A stretch of 64,000 nucleotides of DNA from Methylobacterium sp. Leaf112 (GCF_001423295.1 NZ_LMNG01000032.1:180124-244123); one strand, 5' to 3'; positions 11,143 through 20,320 are shown, counted from the first letter of the stretch. The notes: a model not told the origin generated them from the letters alone. Numbers and translations are program-made.

Positions 11143-11606
11143 CGGCTGCCCTTCTCGCGCCGCCGGTGGCGAGCCTGGACCATGCGCCATCCCGTCGTGA
11201 CACCGCGACATGCGTCCACCTGCAGTGTCTCGTTAACGATATTGCCGAATCTCCCATGTTGTGGCGTGCGCAGGCCAAGTGTAACTTAACGATCGCTTGA
11301 GAAGACGCCACAAAAGCCGTGCATCTCCGAGTCGAGGATGAACCGTTCACAAGGTCGGGGCTCCGGCTCGACTCACCCCGCCAAGCCCTCGTCGCAATTC
11401 GCGCAAATTTGGCTATCCCCATTAGTCCCGTTGTTAGGAGAACCGTAGCTTATTGTTGATAGGCTGTTTTCATCGACAAAAGGTGCCGTGGGTTCATTGA
11501 CACCGGCGCGAACATCAGGGTCCCGCGAATGGCTTGCGGGACGCGACGTCAGTCAAGTGTGCGTACGTTCCGGCGGCGGCTCTCCGTCCTCGGCGCGAGG
11601 AGAGCG
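11143..11606 (+). promoter_or_regulatory. dnaA leader region with GANTC sites and TTAACGAT repeats
   Basis: A 464-bp stretch without a credible gene, clearly more AT-rich than its flanks at 11400-11500. It holds three CcrM-type GANTC sites (11247, 11329, 11370) and two copies of TTAACGAT (11233-11240, 11286-11293), close to the CtrA half-site TTAACCAT. I see no good match to the DnaA box TTATCCACA, so I do not call it the replication origin. Confidence 0.45.
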
Positions 11607-13112
11607 ATGATGCATGTCGACGGTAGCGTGTCCGGCAACCCCGAGACGGGCATGAGCGGCGTGGGTGGGACCGATCCGGTGGCCGCCTGGGCTCGGGTGA
11701 AGCGCCGCTTGCGGGCGGAACTGGGCGAGGACGTGTTCGCGAGCTGGTTCGCCCGACTCGAACTGCTCGAAGTCTCAGGCGCCACGGCCCGCCTCACGGT
11801 GCCCACCCGCTTCCTCAAGAGCTGGATCGAGTCGCACTACATCGACCGCGTCCTGAACACCTTCCGCAGCGAGGTCGAGGAGGTCTCGCGCATCGACGTC
11901 TCGGTGCGCGGTCCCGCCGCCCGTCCGGTCGCCGCCGCGAGTGCTCCGAAGCCCGCGATGGCGCCAAGCCCCCTGGCTCGTCTCCAGGCCGCCGGCTCCG
12001 GAATGCACGCCCCGGGCGAAGCCGATTCGGAAGTCTCCGCCCCGGTCCGCGCCGAGGGTGGCTCCGGCGACCTCAACGGCGCGCCCCTCGACAACCGCCT
12101 CACCTTCGCGAGCTTCGTCGTCGGCCGCTCCAACGCCCTCGCCCATGCGGCCGGCGAGCGCGTCGCCCGCCATGACGGCCAGGGCGCGCTCTACAACCCG
12201 CTCTACCTCCATGCCGGGGTCGGCCTGGGCAAGACCCACCTGCTGCACGCCATCGGCCACGCCGCCCGCGATTCCGGCCGCCGGGTGATCTACCTCACCG
12301 CCGACCGCTTCATGTACGGCTTCGTCAACGCCCTGAAGACCCAGAACGCCCTAGCCTTCAAGGAGCGCCTGCGCGCCATCGATCTCCTCATCCTCGACGA
12401 CGTGCAGTTCATCCAGGGCAAGTCGATCCAGGCCGAGTTCGGCCACACCATCAACGCACTCATCGATGCCGGCCGCCAGGTCGTCGTCGCCTCCGACCGG
12501 CCGCCCACCGAACTCGAAGCCCTGGAAGAGCGGGTCCGCTCGCGCCTCGCCGGCGGCCTCGTGGTCGAGATCGGCACCCTCGACGAGCAGCTGCGCACCT
12601 CGATCCTCTCGGCGCGGCTCGCCGCCGTGCAGGTCTCGCATCCGAGCTTCGAGGTCTCGCCCACGGTCGCCACCTACGTCGCCCGGGCGATCACCGCCAA
12701 CGGGCGCGATCTCGAGGGCGCCGTGAACCGGCTGCTCGCCCATGCCACCCTCACGGGTGCGGCGGTGACCATGGAGACCGCCGAGGCCGCGATCCGCGAT
12801 CTGGTGAAGAACCGCGAGCCCAAGCGCATCAAGATCGAGGACATCCAGAAGCTGGTGGCCTCGCGCTACAACGTCTCGCGCTCCGACATCCTGTCCGAGC
12901 GACGCACGGCCGCCGTGGTCAAGCCGCGCCAGATCGCGATGTATCTGTCGAAGGTGCTGACCCTGCGCTCCCTCCCCGAGATCGGCCGGCGCTTCGGCGG
13001 TCGCGACCACACCACCGTGCTCCACGCCGTGCGCAAGATCGACAAGCTCATCGGCGAGGACAATGTGCTCAACGACGAGGTCGAACTCCTGAAGCGCATG
13101 CTGCAGGATTGA
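11607..13112 (+). CDS. dnaA: Chromosomal replication initiator DnaA
   Basis: 501-residue AAA+ initiator that binds DnaA boxes and melts the origin. Domain I starts at AWARVKRRLRAELGEDVFASWF; a variable Ala/Pro linker follows; domain III carries Walker A GVGLGKTHLLHA (near residue 205) and Walker B LLILDDVQF; domain IV has the DNA-binding signature GGRDHTTVLHAVRKI. Start 11607 is chosen for the GAGGAGA just upstream; an in-frame ATG at 11529 lacks this. The next genes are dnaN and recF. Confidence 0.98.
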   Translation: MMHVDGSVSGNPETGMSGVGGTDPVAAWARVKRRLRAELGEDVFASWFARLELLEVSGATARLTVPTRFLKSWIESHYIDRVLNTFRSEVEEVSRIDVSVRGPAARPVAAASAPKPAMAPSPLARLQAAGSGMHAPGEADSEVSAPVRAEGGSGDLNGAPLDNRLTFASFVVGRSNALAHAAGERVARHDGQGALYNPLYLHAGVGLGKTHLLHAIGHAARDSGRRVIYLTADRFMYGFVNALKTQNALAFKERLRAIDLLILDDVQFIQGKSIQAEFGHTINALIDAGRQVVVASDRPPTELEALEERVRSRLAGGLVVEIGTLDEQLRTSILSARLAAVQVSHPSFEVSPTVATYVARAITANGRDLEGAVNRLLAHATLTGAAVTMETAEAAIRDLVKNREPKRIKIEDIQKLVASRYNVSRSDILSERRTAAVVKPRQIAMYLSKVLTLRSLPEIGRRFGGRDHTTVLHAVRKIDKLIGEDNVLNDEVELLKRMLQD

Positions 13113-13121
13113 GGCGCGTCG

Positions 13122-13148
13122 CGCGGCGGAGCTTTCGGCTCCGCCGCG
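13122..13148 (+). terminator. Strong hairpin after dnaA
   Basis: Perfect 11-bp GC-rich stem (CGCGGCGGAGC / GCTCCGCCGCG) with loop TTTCG, 9 bp after the dnaA stop. No T-run follows. It could slow or partly end transcription before dnaN. Confidence 0.45.
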
Positions 13149-13325
13149 GATCGAAGCCGGGATAGCCGCCCTCTCGCACTTGCGTTCGCCGATGGGCTTC
13201 GCCAAGTTCATCGGCCACGGTGCCGGGTTATGGTGCCGTTCCACGGTGCCTTTCCACGCGGAATGCCGAGGCGCGCCGCCGCGCCGGCTCAAGCGACGTC
13301 CACCTTCAGACCACGAGTTTTGTCG

Positions 13326-14447
13326 ATGAGAGTCACTGTCGAGCGCGCGGCCCTCCTTCGTTCGCTCGGCCACGTGCACCGCGTGGTCGAGCGCCGCAAC
13401 ACCATCCCGATCCTGTCGAACGTGCTCCTGCGCGGCGGCCCTGCGGGCCTGGAGCTGCGCGCCACGGACCTCGACATCGAGGTCACGGAGACCATCCCGG
13501 CCGATGTGGCCGATGCGGGCGCCACCACCGTGCCGGCGCACGTCATCTACGACATCGTACGCAAGCTGCCCGACGGCGCCCAGGTCTCCCTGGAGACCAG
13601 CGGCGAGACGGGGCAGATGACCATCCGCTCGGGCCGCTCGCGGTTCTCGCTCGGCGCCCTGCCGGAAGGCGATTTCCCCGACCTCGCCGCCGGCGAGCTG
13701 CCGAACCGCTTCACCCTGGCGGCGGCCGACCTCAAGCGCCTCATCGAGAAGACGCAGTTCGCCATCTCCACGGAAGAGACGCGGTACTATCTCAACGGCA
13801 TCTACCTCCACACCATCGAGTCCGAGGGTTCGCTGAAGATGCGGGCCGTCGCCACCGACGGACACCGACTCGCTCGGGTCGAGATCGAGGCGCCGGACGG
13901 AAGCCGCGACATGCCGGGCATCATCGTGCCCCGCAAGGCGGTCGCCGAGATCATCAAGCTCGTGGAGGATGGGGGCGAGGGCGTGGAGATCGACCTGTCC
14001 TCGGCCAAGATCCGATTCAAGTTCGCCAGTGGCGTGGTGCTGATCTCCAAGCTCATCGACGGTACATTCCCGGATTACCAGCGCGTCATCCCCTCCGGAA
14101 ACGACAAGCGCCTTACCGTTGAGCGTGACCAGTTCGCCCGGGCGGTCGATCGTGTCTCGACCATCTCGTCGGAGCGCGGCCGCGCGGTGAAGCTCGCCGT
14201 GCAGGAAGGGCGTCTCGCACTTTCCGTGAACAATCCGGATTCCGGCAGTGCCACCGAGGAGCTCGACGTCGATTACGAGGCCGCCGCCCTCGATATCGGC
14301 TTCAACGCCCGCTACCTCCTCGACATCACGGCTCAGCTCGAGGGCGACACCGCCCTGTTCAAGCTCGCCGACCCGGGCTCGCCGACCCTGATCCAGGACC
14401 GCGAGGGCGCGTCCGCGCTTTACGTGCTGATGCCGATGCGGGTGTGA
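13326..14447 (+). CDS. dnaN: DNA polymerase III beta sliding clamp
   Basis: 373 residues, the expected length for a ring-forming clamp with three similar domains. Begins MRVTVERAALLRSLGHVHRVVERRNTIPIL and ends with the conserved MPMRV. It tethers polymerase III to DNA and is the docking site for many repair proteins. Start 13326 gives the standard N-terminus; the open frame extends 32 codons upstream without family similarity. Its stop overlaps the recF start. Confidence 0.98.
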   Translation: MRVTVERAALLRSLGHVHRVVERRNTIPILSNVLLRGGPAGLELRATDLDIEVTETIPADVADAGATTVPAHVIYDIVRKLPDGAQVSLETSGETGQMTIRSGRSRFSLGALPEGDFPDLAAGELPNRFTLAAADLKRLIEKTQFAISTEETRYYLNGIYLHTIESEGSLKMRAVATDGHRLARVEIEAPDGSRDMPGIIVPRKAVAEIIKLVEDGGEGVEIDLSSAKIRFKFASGVVLISKLIDGTFPDYQRVIPSGNDKRLTVERDQFARAVDRVSTISSERGRAVKLAVQEGRLALSVNNPDSGSATEELDVDYEAAALDIGFNARYLLDITAQLEGDTALFKLADPGSPTLIQDREGASALYVLMPMRV

Positions 14448-15637
14448 TCGCGACCGCTTCGTCCAATCTCATCGCGCATGCACCCGAGGATGCCTCGGCG
14501 GGTCGCGGGCTTCGCCTGACCCGCCTGATCTGCCGCGACTTCCGCAATCATGCCGACGTCGATCTCGAGGTGAGCCGCCGCTTCGTAGCGCTGGTCGGCG
14601 AGAACGGGGCCGGCAAGACCAACCTGTTGGAAGCCGTATCCCTGTTCTCGCCGGGGCGCGGCCTGCGCCGGGCCGATCTCGCGGGCATGGCCCGCATCGG
14701 CGGACCGGGCGGCTTCGCCGTGTCGATGACCCTGGCGGCGGGCGAAGGCGAGCACCGGGTCGGCACCGGCTACGAACCGCCCGGCCTCGACGGGCGCGCC
14801 GCGCGCCTGTGCCGGATCGACGGCGCGACGGCGCCTTCCCCCGTGGCGTTCTCCGAGTTCCTGCGCGTGGTCTGGCTTACCCCGGATTTCGACGGATTGT
14901 TCCGAGGGGCGGCGGGTGACCGCCGCCGCTTCCTCGACCGGCTGGTGCTTGCCGTCGATGCCACCCACGGCGCCCGGGTCAACGCGTTGGAGCGGGCGTT
15001 GCGCTCGCGCAACCGCCTCTTGGAGGAGCGGCCCAACGACGGGCAATGGCTGGACGCCATCGAGCGCGAGGTCGCCGAACTCGGGGTTGCCGTGGCGCTC
15101 GCCCGGCGCGAGACCACGGAGCGCCTCGACCGGCTCATCGCCGACGGGCGCGACGATGCCCAGCCCTTCCCCTGGGCGGCGCTCCGCCTCGAAGGCGACC
15201 TCGACGATCTCGTCGCCGTCTGGCCGGCGCTGGAGGCCGAAGACCGGTTCCGCATGGCCCTGCGCCAGGGCCGCGCCCGCGACCGCGCGGCCGGCCGTAC
15301 GCTCAGCGGACCGCAGACCAGCGATCTCGTGGTGCGCCACGGTCCCAAGGACGTACCCGCCGCCACCGCCTCCACGGGCGAGCAGAAGGCCCTGCTCATC
15401 GGGCTCGTTCTGGCCCATGCTCGCCTGGTCCAGGCCATGTGCGGGATCGCCCCCCTGGTCCTGCTGGACGAGGTCGCCGCCCATCTCGACCCGCGCCGCC
15501 GCGCCGGCCTGTTCGACGCCCTCGAAGCCCTGTCCGGTCAGGTCTGGATGACGGGGGCCGATCCGGCCCTGTTCGCCGAACTCGACGGACGGGCGGATCT
15601 GGTGAGAATCGTCGACGGGCGCGTCGCCGTGCCTTGA
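14444..15637 (+). CDS. recF: DNA replication and repair protein RecF
   Basis: 397 residues. ABC/SMC-like ATPase: Walker A GENGAGKTNLLEAV (residues ~53-60), signature region near TASTGEQKALLIGL, and Walker B LLDEVAAHLD. RecF helps load RecA at gaps through RecO/RecR. GTG start overlaps the dnaN stop in GTGA, so the pair is translationally coupled. Confidence 0.96.
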   Translation: MIATASSNLIAHAPEDASAGRGLRLTRLICRDFRNHADVDLEVSRRFVALVGENGAGKTNLLEAVSLFSPGRGLRRADLAGMARIGGPGGFAVSMTLAAGEGEHRVGTGYEPPGLDGRAARLCRIDGATAPSPVAFSEFLRVVWLTPDFDGLFRGAAGDRRRFLDRLVLAVDATHGARVNALERALRSRNRLLEERPNDGQWLDAIEREVAELGVAVALARRETTERLDRLIADGRDDAQPFPWAALRLEGDLDDLVAVWPALEAEDRFRMALRQGRARDRAAGRTLSGPQTSDLVVRHGPKDVPAATASTGEQKALLIGLVLAHARLVQAMCGIAPLVLLDEVAAHLDPRRRAGLFDALEALSGQVWMTGADPALFAELDGRADLVRIVDGRVAVP

Positions 15638-15651
15638 GGCGCCGGTGGGCC

Positions 15652-16317
15652 ATGTCGATCGCGAATCTCCTCCTCTTCGCCGGTATCTACGCCGTTGCGG
15701 TGGCCTCTCCCGGTCCTGGCATCGCCGCCCTGGTGGCGCGAGTGCTGGCGCGCGGGCCGGTCGGCATCGGGGCCTTCATCGCCGGCTTCGTCGTGGGCGA
15801 CCTCGTCTGGTTCGGCGTGGCGGCGGCCGGTATGGCCCTCCTCGCACGGTCCCTGGCCGTCGCGTTCGTCGTCCTTAAGTACGCCGGTGCCGTCTATCTC
15901 GCGGTTCTCGCCTGGAAAGCCTGGACCGCGCCCTTGGAGCCCATCGAGATCGAGCGCGTGGACGCAGACGACCGGATACGCCTGTTCTTCGGCGGCCTCG
16001 TCCTCACCCTCGGCAACCCGAAGGTGATCCTGTTCTTCCTTGCGCTTCTGCCGGGTGTGGGTGATCTCGATCGCCTGACCCTCCTCGGCTTCGCCGAGAT
16101 CGGCGCCACGATCGTCGTCGTCTTGAGCGCTGTCTTGTGCGCCTATGCCGGAGCCGCCGACCGCGCCCGGCGGGTCTTCACCTCGATTCGCGCGCGGCGT
16201 GCGATCGACCGCAGCGCCGGCACGGTGATGGCGGGCGCGGCGGTCGCCATCGCCCACGCGGTGAGCCTCACGCGAGGGCGGATGGAATATCGGTCTGCGA
16301 AAAATCGGTGCCGATGA
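15652..16317 (+). CDS. LysE/RhtB family exporter
   Basis: 221 residues with about six hydrophobic segments. N-terminus ANLLLFAGIYAVAVASPGPGIAALVARVLARG carries the SPGP motif of LysE/RhtB amino-acid exporters, and GNPKVILFFLALLPG is the second family signature. It exports amino acids or homoserine lactones in other species; the substrate here is unknown. It starts 14 bp after recF. Its last 50 bp overlap the 3' end of the convergent vapC. Confidence 0.9.
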   Translation: MSIANLLLFAGIYAVAVASPGPGIAALVARVLARGPVGIGAFIAGFVVGDLVWFGVAAAGMALLARSLAVAFVVLKYAGAVYLAVLAWKAWTAPLEPIEIERVDADDRIRLFFGGLVLTLGNPKVILFFLALLPGVGDLDRLTLLGFAEIGATIVVVLSAVLCAYAGAADRARRVFTSIRARRAIDRSAGTVMAGAAVAIAHAVSLTRGRMEYRSAKNRCR

Positions 16318-16672
16318 ACAGGAGTGGGACATCACGAGTTTGGGCGCAGGCATAGGCGAAGCAGTCGCCGAGGTTGAGGCGCGCGGGGTGGCCCCTGCCC
16401 TTTCCGTAGCGGTGATGCGCGAAGATCGCATGACTTGCGTCTCGGCCATCGATCGGCACGATGGCGATTTCGGATGCTGCCAGAAAGCTGCGGACCTTTT
16501 CCTCCGCCTCGGTGGTTGGAATCGTACCGAGACGACTGATCGCCAATGTCGATTCGAAGATCGCGATCGCCGATGTCATCGCGGAACTCGTGTTTTCGAG
16601 CCGGTCTACGAGCGCCTCGAAATGGGGTTCGCGCTGGAGAATCGCTACGATCGCAGATGCGTCGATGAACAT
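16268..16672 (-). CDS. vapC: VapC-type PIN-domain ribonuclease toxin
   Basis: 134 residues. The PIN active-site acids are visible: D in MFIDASAIVAIL, E in AIAIFESTLAI, D in NLGDCFAYACA and D in FIGTDF. VapC toxins are Mg-dependent RNases, usually cutting tRNA or rRNA, and are held inactive by VapB. ATG at 16672 shares one base with the vapB stop (TGATG), so the pair is coupled; a GTG one codon earlier is also possible. Confidence 0.93.
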   Translation of the reverse strand: MFIDASAIVAILQREPHFEALVDRLENTSSAMTSAIAIFESTLAISRLGTIPTTEAEEKVRSFLAASEIAIVPIDGRDASHAIFAHHRYGKGRGHPARLNLGDCFAYACAQTRDVPLLFIGTDFSQTDIPSALA

Positions 16673-16911
16673 CACGGCTCACCGCTGAGATCGTCGTAAA
16701 AGGCTTTGTCGGCCTTCAGGCCCGTTCTGGGATAGGTGGCAATCGCATCCTGGATCGGTTTGATGCGTTCCAAAAGCGACGGCTTCGCCTCCCGTCTCGC
16801 CAACTCGTTGACGAGCGCCATTCGCACGGCCTCGGTCTTGCTCACCCTTGCCGCTGATGCCAGCGTTTCAGCGAGTTGGTTAACCTCCTCGCTACGGATA
16901 TTCAGCGCCAT
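16672..16911 (-). CDS. vapB: VapB-type antitoxin
   Basis: 79 residues. The N-terminal MALNIRSEEVNQLAETLASAARVSKTEAVRMAL matches the ribbon-helix-helix-like Rv0623/VapB family that binds its own promoter and neutralises VapC through its C-terminal tail. GAGGGG lies 7 bases upstream of the ATG. The operator repeats overlap this ribosome binding site. Confidence 0.93.
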   Translation of the reverse strand: MALNIRSEEVNQLAETLASAARVSKTEAVRMALVNELARREAKPSLLERIKPIQDAIATYPRTGLKADKAFYDDLSGEP

Positions 16912-16954
16912 CGTACGCCCCTCGTGTAGACGCGTTTACGATGGTGCCTACACG
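16905..16954. promoter_or_regulatory. Nested inverted repeats, probable vapBC operator shared with recQ
   Basis: Three inverted repeats nest within 50 bp: outer arms 16905-16915 and 16937-16947 (10 of 11 matches), arms CGTGTAG / CTACACG at 16923-16929 and 16948-16954 (perfect), and an inner imperfect palindrome 16926-16939 (12 of 14). Toxin-antitoxin complexes typically bind such sites. The region is also the only space for the recQ promoter on the other strand. Confidence 0.6.
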
Positions 16955-17015
16955 ACTTTCGCGCAAGCTACCCATTCCACAAAAACAACCAAAAGTTGAA
17001 ATCCTGAAGGTAGCG

Positions 17016-18869
17016 ATGAACACTCGCCTCGATGAAGCCCGCGCCGCGTTGAAAACGACCTTCGGCTACGACGATTTCCGCCCCGGCCAGGACGAGGTCA
17101 TCGGCGCGGTGCTCGACGGGACCGACGTGTTCGCCGTGATGCCGACGGGCTCGGGCAAGTCGATGACCTACCAGCTGCCCGCCCTGGTGGAATCCTCGCT
17201 CACCGTGGTGGTCTCTCCCCTGATCGCCCTGATGCACGATCAGGTTCAGCAGATGCTCGGCTTCGGTGTCGCCGCCGCCACCCTCAACTCCTCCGTGCCC
17301 GAGGCGACTTCGCGCGAGACCTGGCGCCAGATACGCTCCGGCGATCTGCGCCTCCTCTTCGTCTCGCCCGAGCGGCTGATGATGGAAGGGCTGATGGATG
17401 CCCTGCGGGGCGCCGGCGTTCGGCGCCTCGCCGTGGACGAGGCTCACTGCGTCTCGCAATGGGGCCACGATTTCCGACCCGAATACCGCGATCTGTCGCG
17501 CGCGCGCGAGGCGCTCGGCAACGTCCAGACCGTGGCACTCACCGCCACCGCCGACAAGGCGACGCGGGCCGACATCACCGAGCGGCTGTTTCCCGCGGGC
17601 CGCGAGCTCAAGGCGTTCGTCCATTCCTTCGACCGGCCGAACATCCGCCTGACCTTCGTGCCGAAGGACAACCCCACCCGGCAGATCGAGCGTTTCCTCA
17701 AGCACCGCCGCTCCGAGAGCGGAATCATCTACTGCTCCTCGCGAAAGCGTACGGAGCAGCTCGCCGAAAGCCTTGCCAAGGACGGCTTCAACGCCCTGCC
17801 TTATCACGCCGGCCTCGACCAAGGCACGCGGATGAAGAACCAGGACACGTTCCTGCAGGAGGACGGCGTGGTGATGACGGCGACCGTCGCCTTCGGCATG
17901 GGCATCAACAAGCCCGACGTGCGCTTCGTCTGCCACGCCGACATGCCGTCCAACGTCGAGGGCTACTACCAGGAGATCGGCCGCGCCGGCCGCGACGGCC
18001 TGCCCGCCGACACCCTCACCATCTACGGCCTCGACGACATGTCGCTCCGCCGGCGGCAGATCGACGAGAAGGAGGTGCCGGACGAGCGTCGCCGCGTCGA
18101 GCGGCGCAAGCTCGAGGCGATGATCGCGCTGTGCGAGGGCGCCACCTGCCGCCGCCAGTCGCTCCTCGGCTATTTCGGCGAGGCGAGCGAGCCGTGCGGA
18201 CGCTGCGACCTGTGCCGCTCGGGCGTCTCCCTCGTCGACGCCACGGTGCCGGCGCAGAAGCTGCTCTCGGCCATCGTCCGCACCGGCCAGCGCTTCGGGG
18301 CGGCATATGTCTGCGATGTGGTCCACGGCAAGGAATCCGACCCGATCCGCCGCAACGGCCACGCGTCGCTCAAGACCTTCGGGGTCGGCGCCGACAAGCC
18401 TGTCGCGGCTTGGCGCGCCATGCTGCGGCAGCTCTTCGCCGCGGGCGCCGTGTCCGAGAACGGCGACGGCTTCGGCGGGCTCTCACTCACCGACAAGGGC
18501 GAGGCGATCCTGTTCGGCCGCGAGACCATCCAGATGCGGCCGGACCCCGAGCCGAAGGTCGCCGAGCCGCGCGACCGCAAGCGCGCGGCCTCACGCGACG
18601 ATGCCAGCCTCGATCTCGACCCGGCCACCGAGGCCCTGTTCCAGCACCTGCGCGGCTTGCGCGCCACCATCGCGCGCGCCGAGGGCATCGCCGCCTTCAT
18701 GGTGTTCCCCGACCGCACCCTGATCGAGATGGCGCGCTCCAAACCCGTCGATCTCTACGCCCTGCGCACGGTCCACGGCGTCGGCGAGCGCAAGCGCGAG
18801 GCCTATGGCGCACGCTTCGTCGAGGCCATCGCCGAGTTCCTGTCGCACGCCCCAGCCGGGTCTTCGTGA
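17016..18869 (+). CDS. recQ: RecQ family ATP-dependent DNA helicase
   Basis: 617 residues, 3'-5' helicase for recombination and fork repair. Walker A MPTGSGKS, DEAH box AVDEAHCVSQWGHDF, motif VI QEIGRAGRDG, a Cys cluster for zinc (CEGATC ... PCGRCDLC), winged helix, and a C-terminal HRDC domain (from about residue 545, ATEALFQHLRGLRATIAR). Start 17016 (MNTRLDEARAAL) has GAAGG upstream; the frame is open to 16941. It is divergent from vapBC. Confidence 0.96.
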   Translation: MNTRLDEARAALKTTFGYDDFRPGQDEVIGAVLDGTDVFAVMPTGSGKSMTYQLPALVESSLTVVVSPLIALMHDQVQQMLGFGVAAATLNSSVPEATSRETWRQIRSGDLRLLFVSPERLMMEGLMDALRGAGVRRLAVDEAHCVSQWGHDFRPEYRDLSRAREALGNVQTVALTATADKATRADITERLFPAGRELKAFVHSFDRPNIRLTFVPKDNPTRQIERFLKHRRSESGIIYCSSRKRTEQLAESLAKDGFNALPYHAGLDQGTRMKNQDTFLQEDGVVMTATVAFGMGINKPDVRFVCHADMPSNVEGYYQEIGRAGRDGLPADTLTIYGLDDMSLRRRQIDEKEVPDERRRVERRKLEAMIALCEGATCRRQSLLGYFGEASEPCGRCDLCRSGVSLVDATVPAQKLLSAIVRTGQRFGAAYVCDVVHGKESDPIRRNGHASLKTFGVGADKPVAAWRAMLRQLFAAGAVSENGDGFGGLSLTDKGEAILFGRETIQMRPDPEPKVAEPRDRKRAASRDDASLDLDPATEALFQHLRGLRATIARAEGIAAFMVFPDRTLIEMARSKPVDLYALRTVHGVGERKREAYGARFVEAIAEFLSHAPAGSS

Positions 18870-18917
18870 TGCGGTTTCGCACTCGTCGGACGGGATCTTG
18901 ATCGTGTAGGGACGGGC

Positions 18918-20189
18918 GTGGTCGCCGCTGCGACCGCCGAGACCCGCGTTCCATCGCATCATCGGACGGACAGCCCCATCGCTCAGGACGCCCCCTCGGC
19001 CGAGACCAGGCCGCGCCACATCTTCTACATGCCGGGCTTCGATCCGCGCGCGCCCGAGACCTACTGGGGCCTGTTCCGTCGCGAGAGTCGTCTGACCGCA
19101 GCCCGGCGCGGCATGGCGATCACGGTGGGCGATCCTGAGCGCTCGGCCGACGGCCTGCGCCTCGACTGGCGCGTGGAGGCCGACGGCACCGAGACCCGCT
19201 ACACCCTGCTGCGCTGGGACGACATCGTCGCCGCCCGGTTTCCGCGTGGGAACGCGCGCCGCCTCCTCGCCGTGCCGGCCCTGTGGTGGCGACTCTGGCG
19301 CATGGGCTACGTTCGACGCTTCCGTCGCGAGGCGCGACGCTTTTCCCGGGTGATCGTCGGCGTCCACCTCATCTACCTGGCGCTCGTGGTCTTCAGCTTC
19401 GGGGCCGCGCTGGGTCTCGTCGGCCTGCTTCCTGACTGGACGCGCCCCTGGTCCTGGCTCTCGGCGCCGGCGCTCGCCTACGCGATCCTCTCCGGGCTCA
19501 TGGCGGTGACGCGGGGAAAGCCGTTCTACGTCGCGCATCTCGTCGACGACACCGCCTTCACCCACGACCATGCCGACGGGCGCGAGGCGCGGATGAATGC
19601 GCGCCTCGACGCCTTCGCCGATCTCATCCGGGCGGCGGACGGCCGGGCCGGTGAGATCGTGGTCATCGGCCATTCCTCTTCGAGCTTCCTCGGCATCGAG
19701 GTCCTCGACCGGGTGCTCGCCCGCGATCCCGAGTTCGGCCGGCGCGGTACCCCGGTCTCGTTCGTCAGCATCGGCAGCGTGATTCCCTGGATCACCCTCG
19801 ACCCCCGGGCCGTGGCGATGCGGGCGTCCCTGGCGCGGGTCGCCGCCTGCGATGCCGTCGGCTGGCTCGATGTCCGGGCGAAATGGGACTGGCTCTCCAT
19901 CCACAAGCGCAATCCCCTGAGCGCCTCGCGGGTGCCGGCGCCGACGGCGCACCGGCCGGTGGAAATCCACGTCCGCATCGAGGATCTCATCGAGAAGCGC
20001 ATCCTCAAGCGGCGCAAGTGGAACCTGTTCCGCATGCACTTCCAGCTGCTCATGTCGAGCCGCGACCCGCACGCGTTCGACTACGTCGCCTTCGTCGCAG
20101 GGCCCGAGCCGGTCCACGCCGCGATCCGGCGCTGGCGCGACGGCGCGGAACATCCCAAGGCCCGTGTGACGGAGCAAGGGCCCGTGTGA
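18918..20189 (+). CDS. Membrane protein with alpha/beta-hydrolase-like serine motif, unknown function
   Basis: 423 residues. Two hydrophobic segments sit in the middle (VGVHLIYLALVVFSFGAALGLVGLL and SAPALAYAILSGLMAV). After them comes IVVIGHSSSSFLGIEVL, resembling a GxSxG nucleophile elbow with Ser253, which suggests a lipase or esterase-like fold. The N-terminal HIFYMPGFDPRAPETY also resembles a hydrolase first strand. No close family is recognised. GTG start at 18918 is uncertain. A 15-bp direct repeat spans the stop codon, so the last residues (ARVTEQGPV) lie inside a duplication. Confidence 0.8.
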   Translation: MVAAATAETRVPSHHRTDSPIAQDAPSAETRPRHIFYMPGFDPRAPETYWGLFRRESRLTAARRGMAITVGDPERSADGLRLDWRVEADGTETRYTLLRWDDIVAARFPRGNARRLLAVPALWWRLWRMGYVRRFRREARRFSRVIVGVHLIYLALVVFSFGAALGLVGLLPDWTRPWSWLSAPALAYAILSGLMAVTRGKPFYVAHLVDDTAFTHDHADGREARMNARLDAFADLIRAADGRAGEIVVIGHSSSSFLGIEVLDRVLARDPEFGRRGTPVSFVSIGSVIPWITLDPRAVAMRASLARVAACDAVGWLDVRAKWDWLSIHKRNPLSASRVPAPTAHRPVEIHVRIEDLIEKRILKRRKWNLFRMHFQLLMSSRDPHAFDYVAFVAGPEPVHAAIRRWRDGAEHPKARVTEQGPV

Positions 20190-20194
20190 CGGAG
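20160..20194 (+). repeat. Direct repeat across a stop codon
   Basis: GCCCGTGTGACGGAG occurs at 20160-20174 and 20180-20194 (20-bp period). The second copy supplies the stop codon of the hydrolase-like gene. Confidence 0.7.
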
Positions 20195-20201
20195 GAATCC
20201 G

Positions 20202-20226
20202 CCGTTCCATGAGGTGCATGGAACGG
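20202..20226 (+). terminator. Hairpin after the hydrolase-like gene
   Basis: Perfect 10-bp stem CCGTTCCATG / CATGGAACGG with loop AGGTG, 12 bp after the stop. No T-run, so a weak or factor-assisted terminator at most. Confidence 0.4.
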
Positions 20227-20272
20227 TCGCGCGACGATCGCGTGTTGCCAGGGCGCGCCCTAACGCTCTAGA

Positions 20273-20292
20273 GCCGTCTCGACCGAGACGGC
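20273..20292 (+). promoter_or_regulatory. Hairpin in the purL leader
   Basis: Perfect 8-bp stem GCCGTCTC / GAGACGGC with loop GACC, 28 bp before the purL ATG. Could be a transcript-stabilising or control element; no riboswitch class is recognised. Confidence 0.35.
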
Positions 20293-20320
20293 CGAACTGG
20301 ATCGTGTCGAGAGGGGCCGC

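Noticed and set aside
11340..11480. Possible replication origin beside dnaA
   Set aside because: AT-richer, but I find no set of DnaA boxes or repeated 13-mers. A GC-skew plot of the whole chromosome would be needed.
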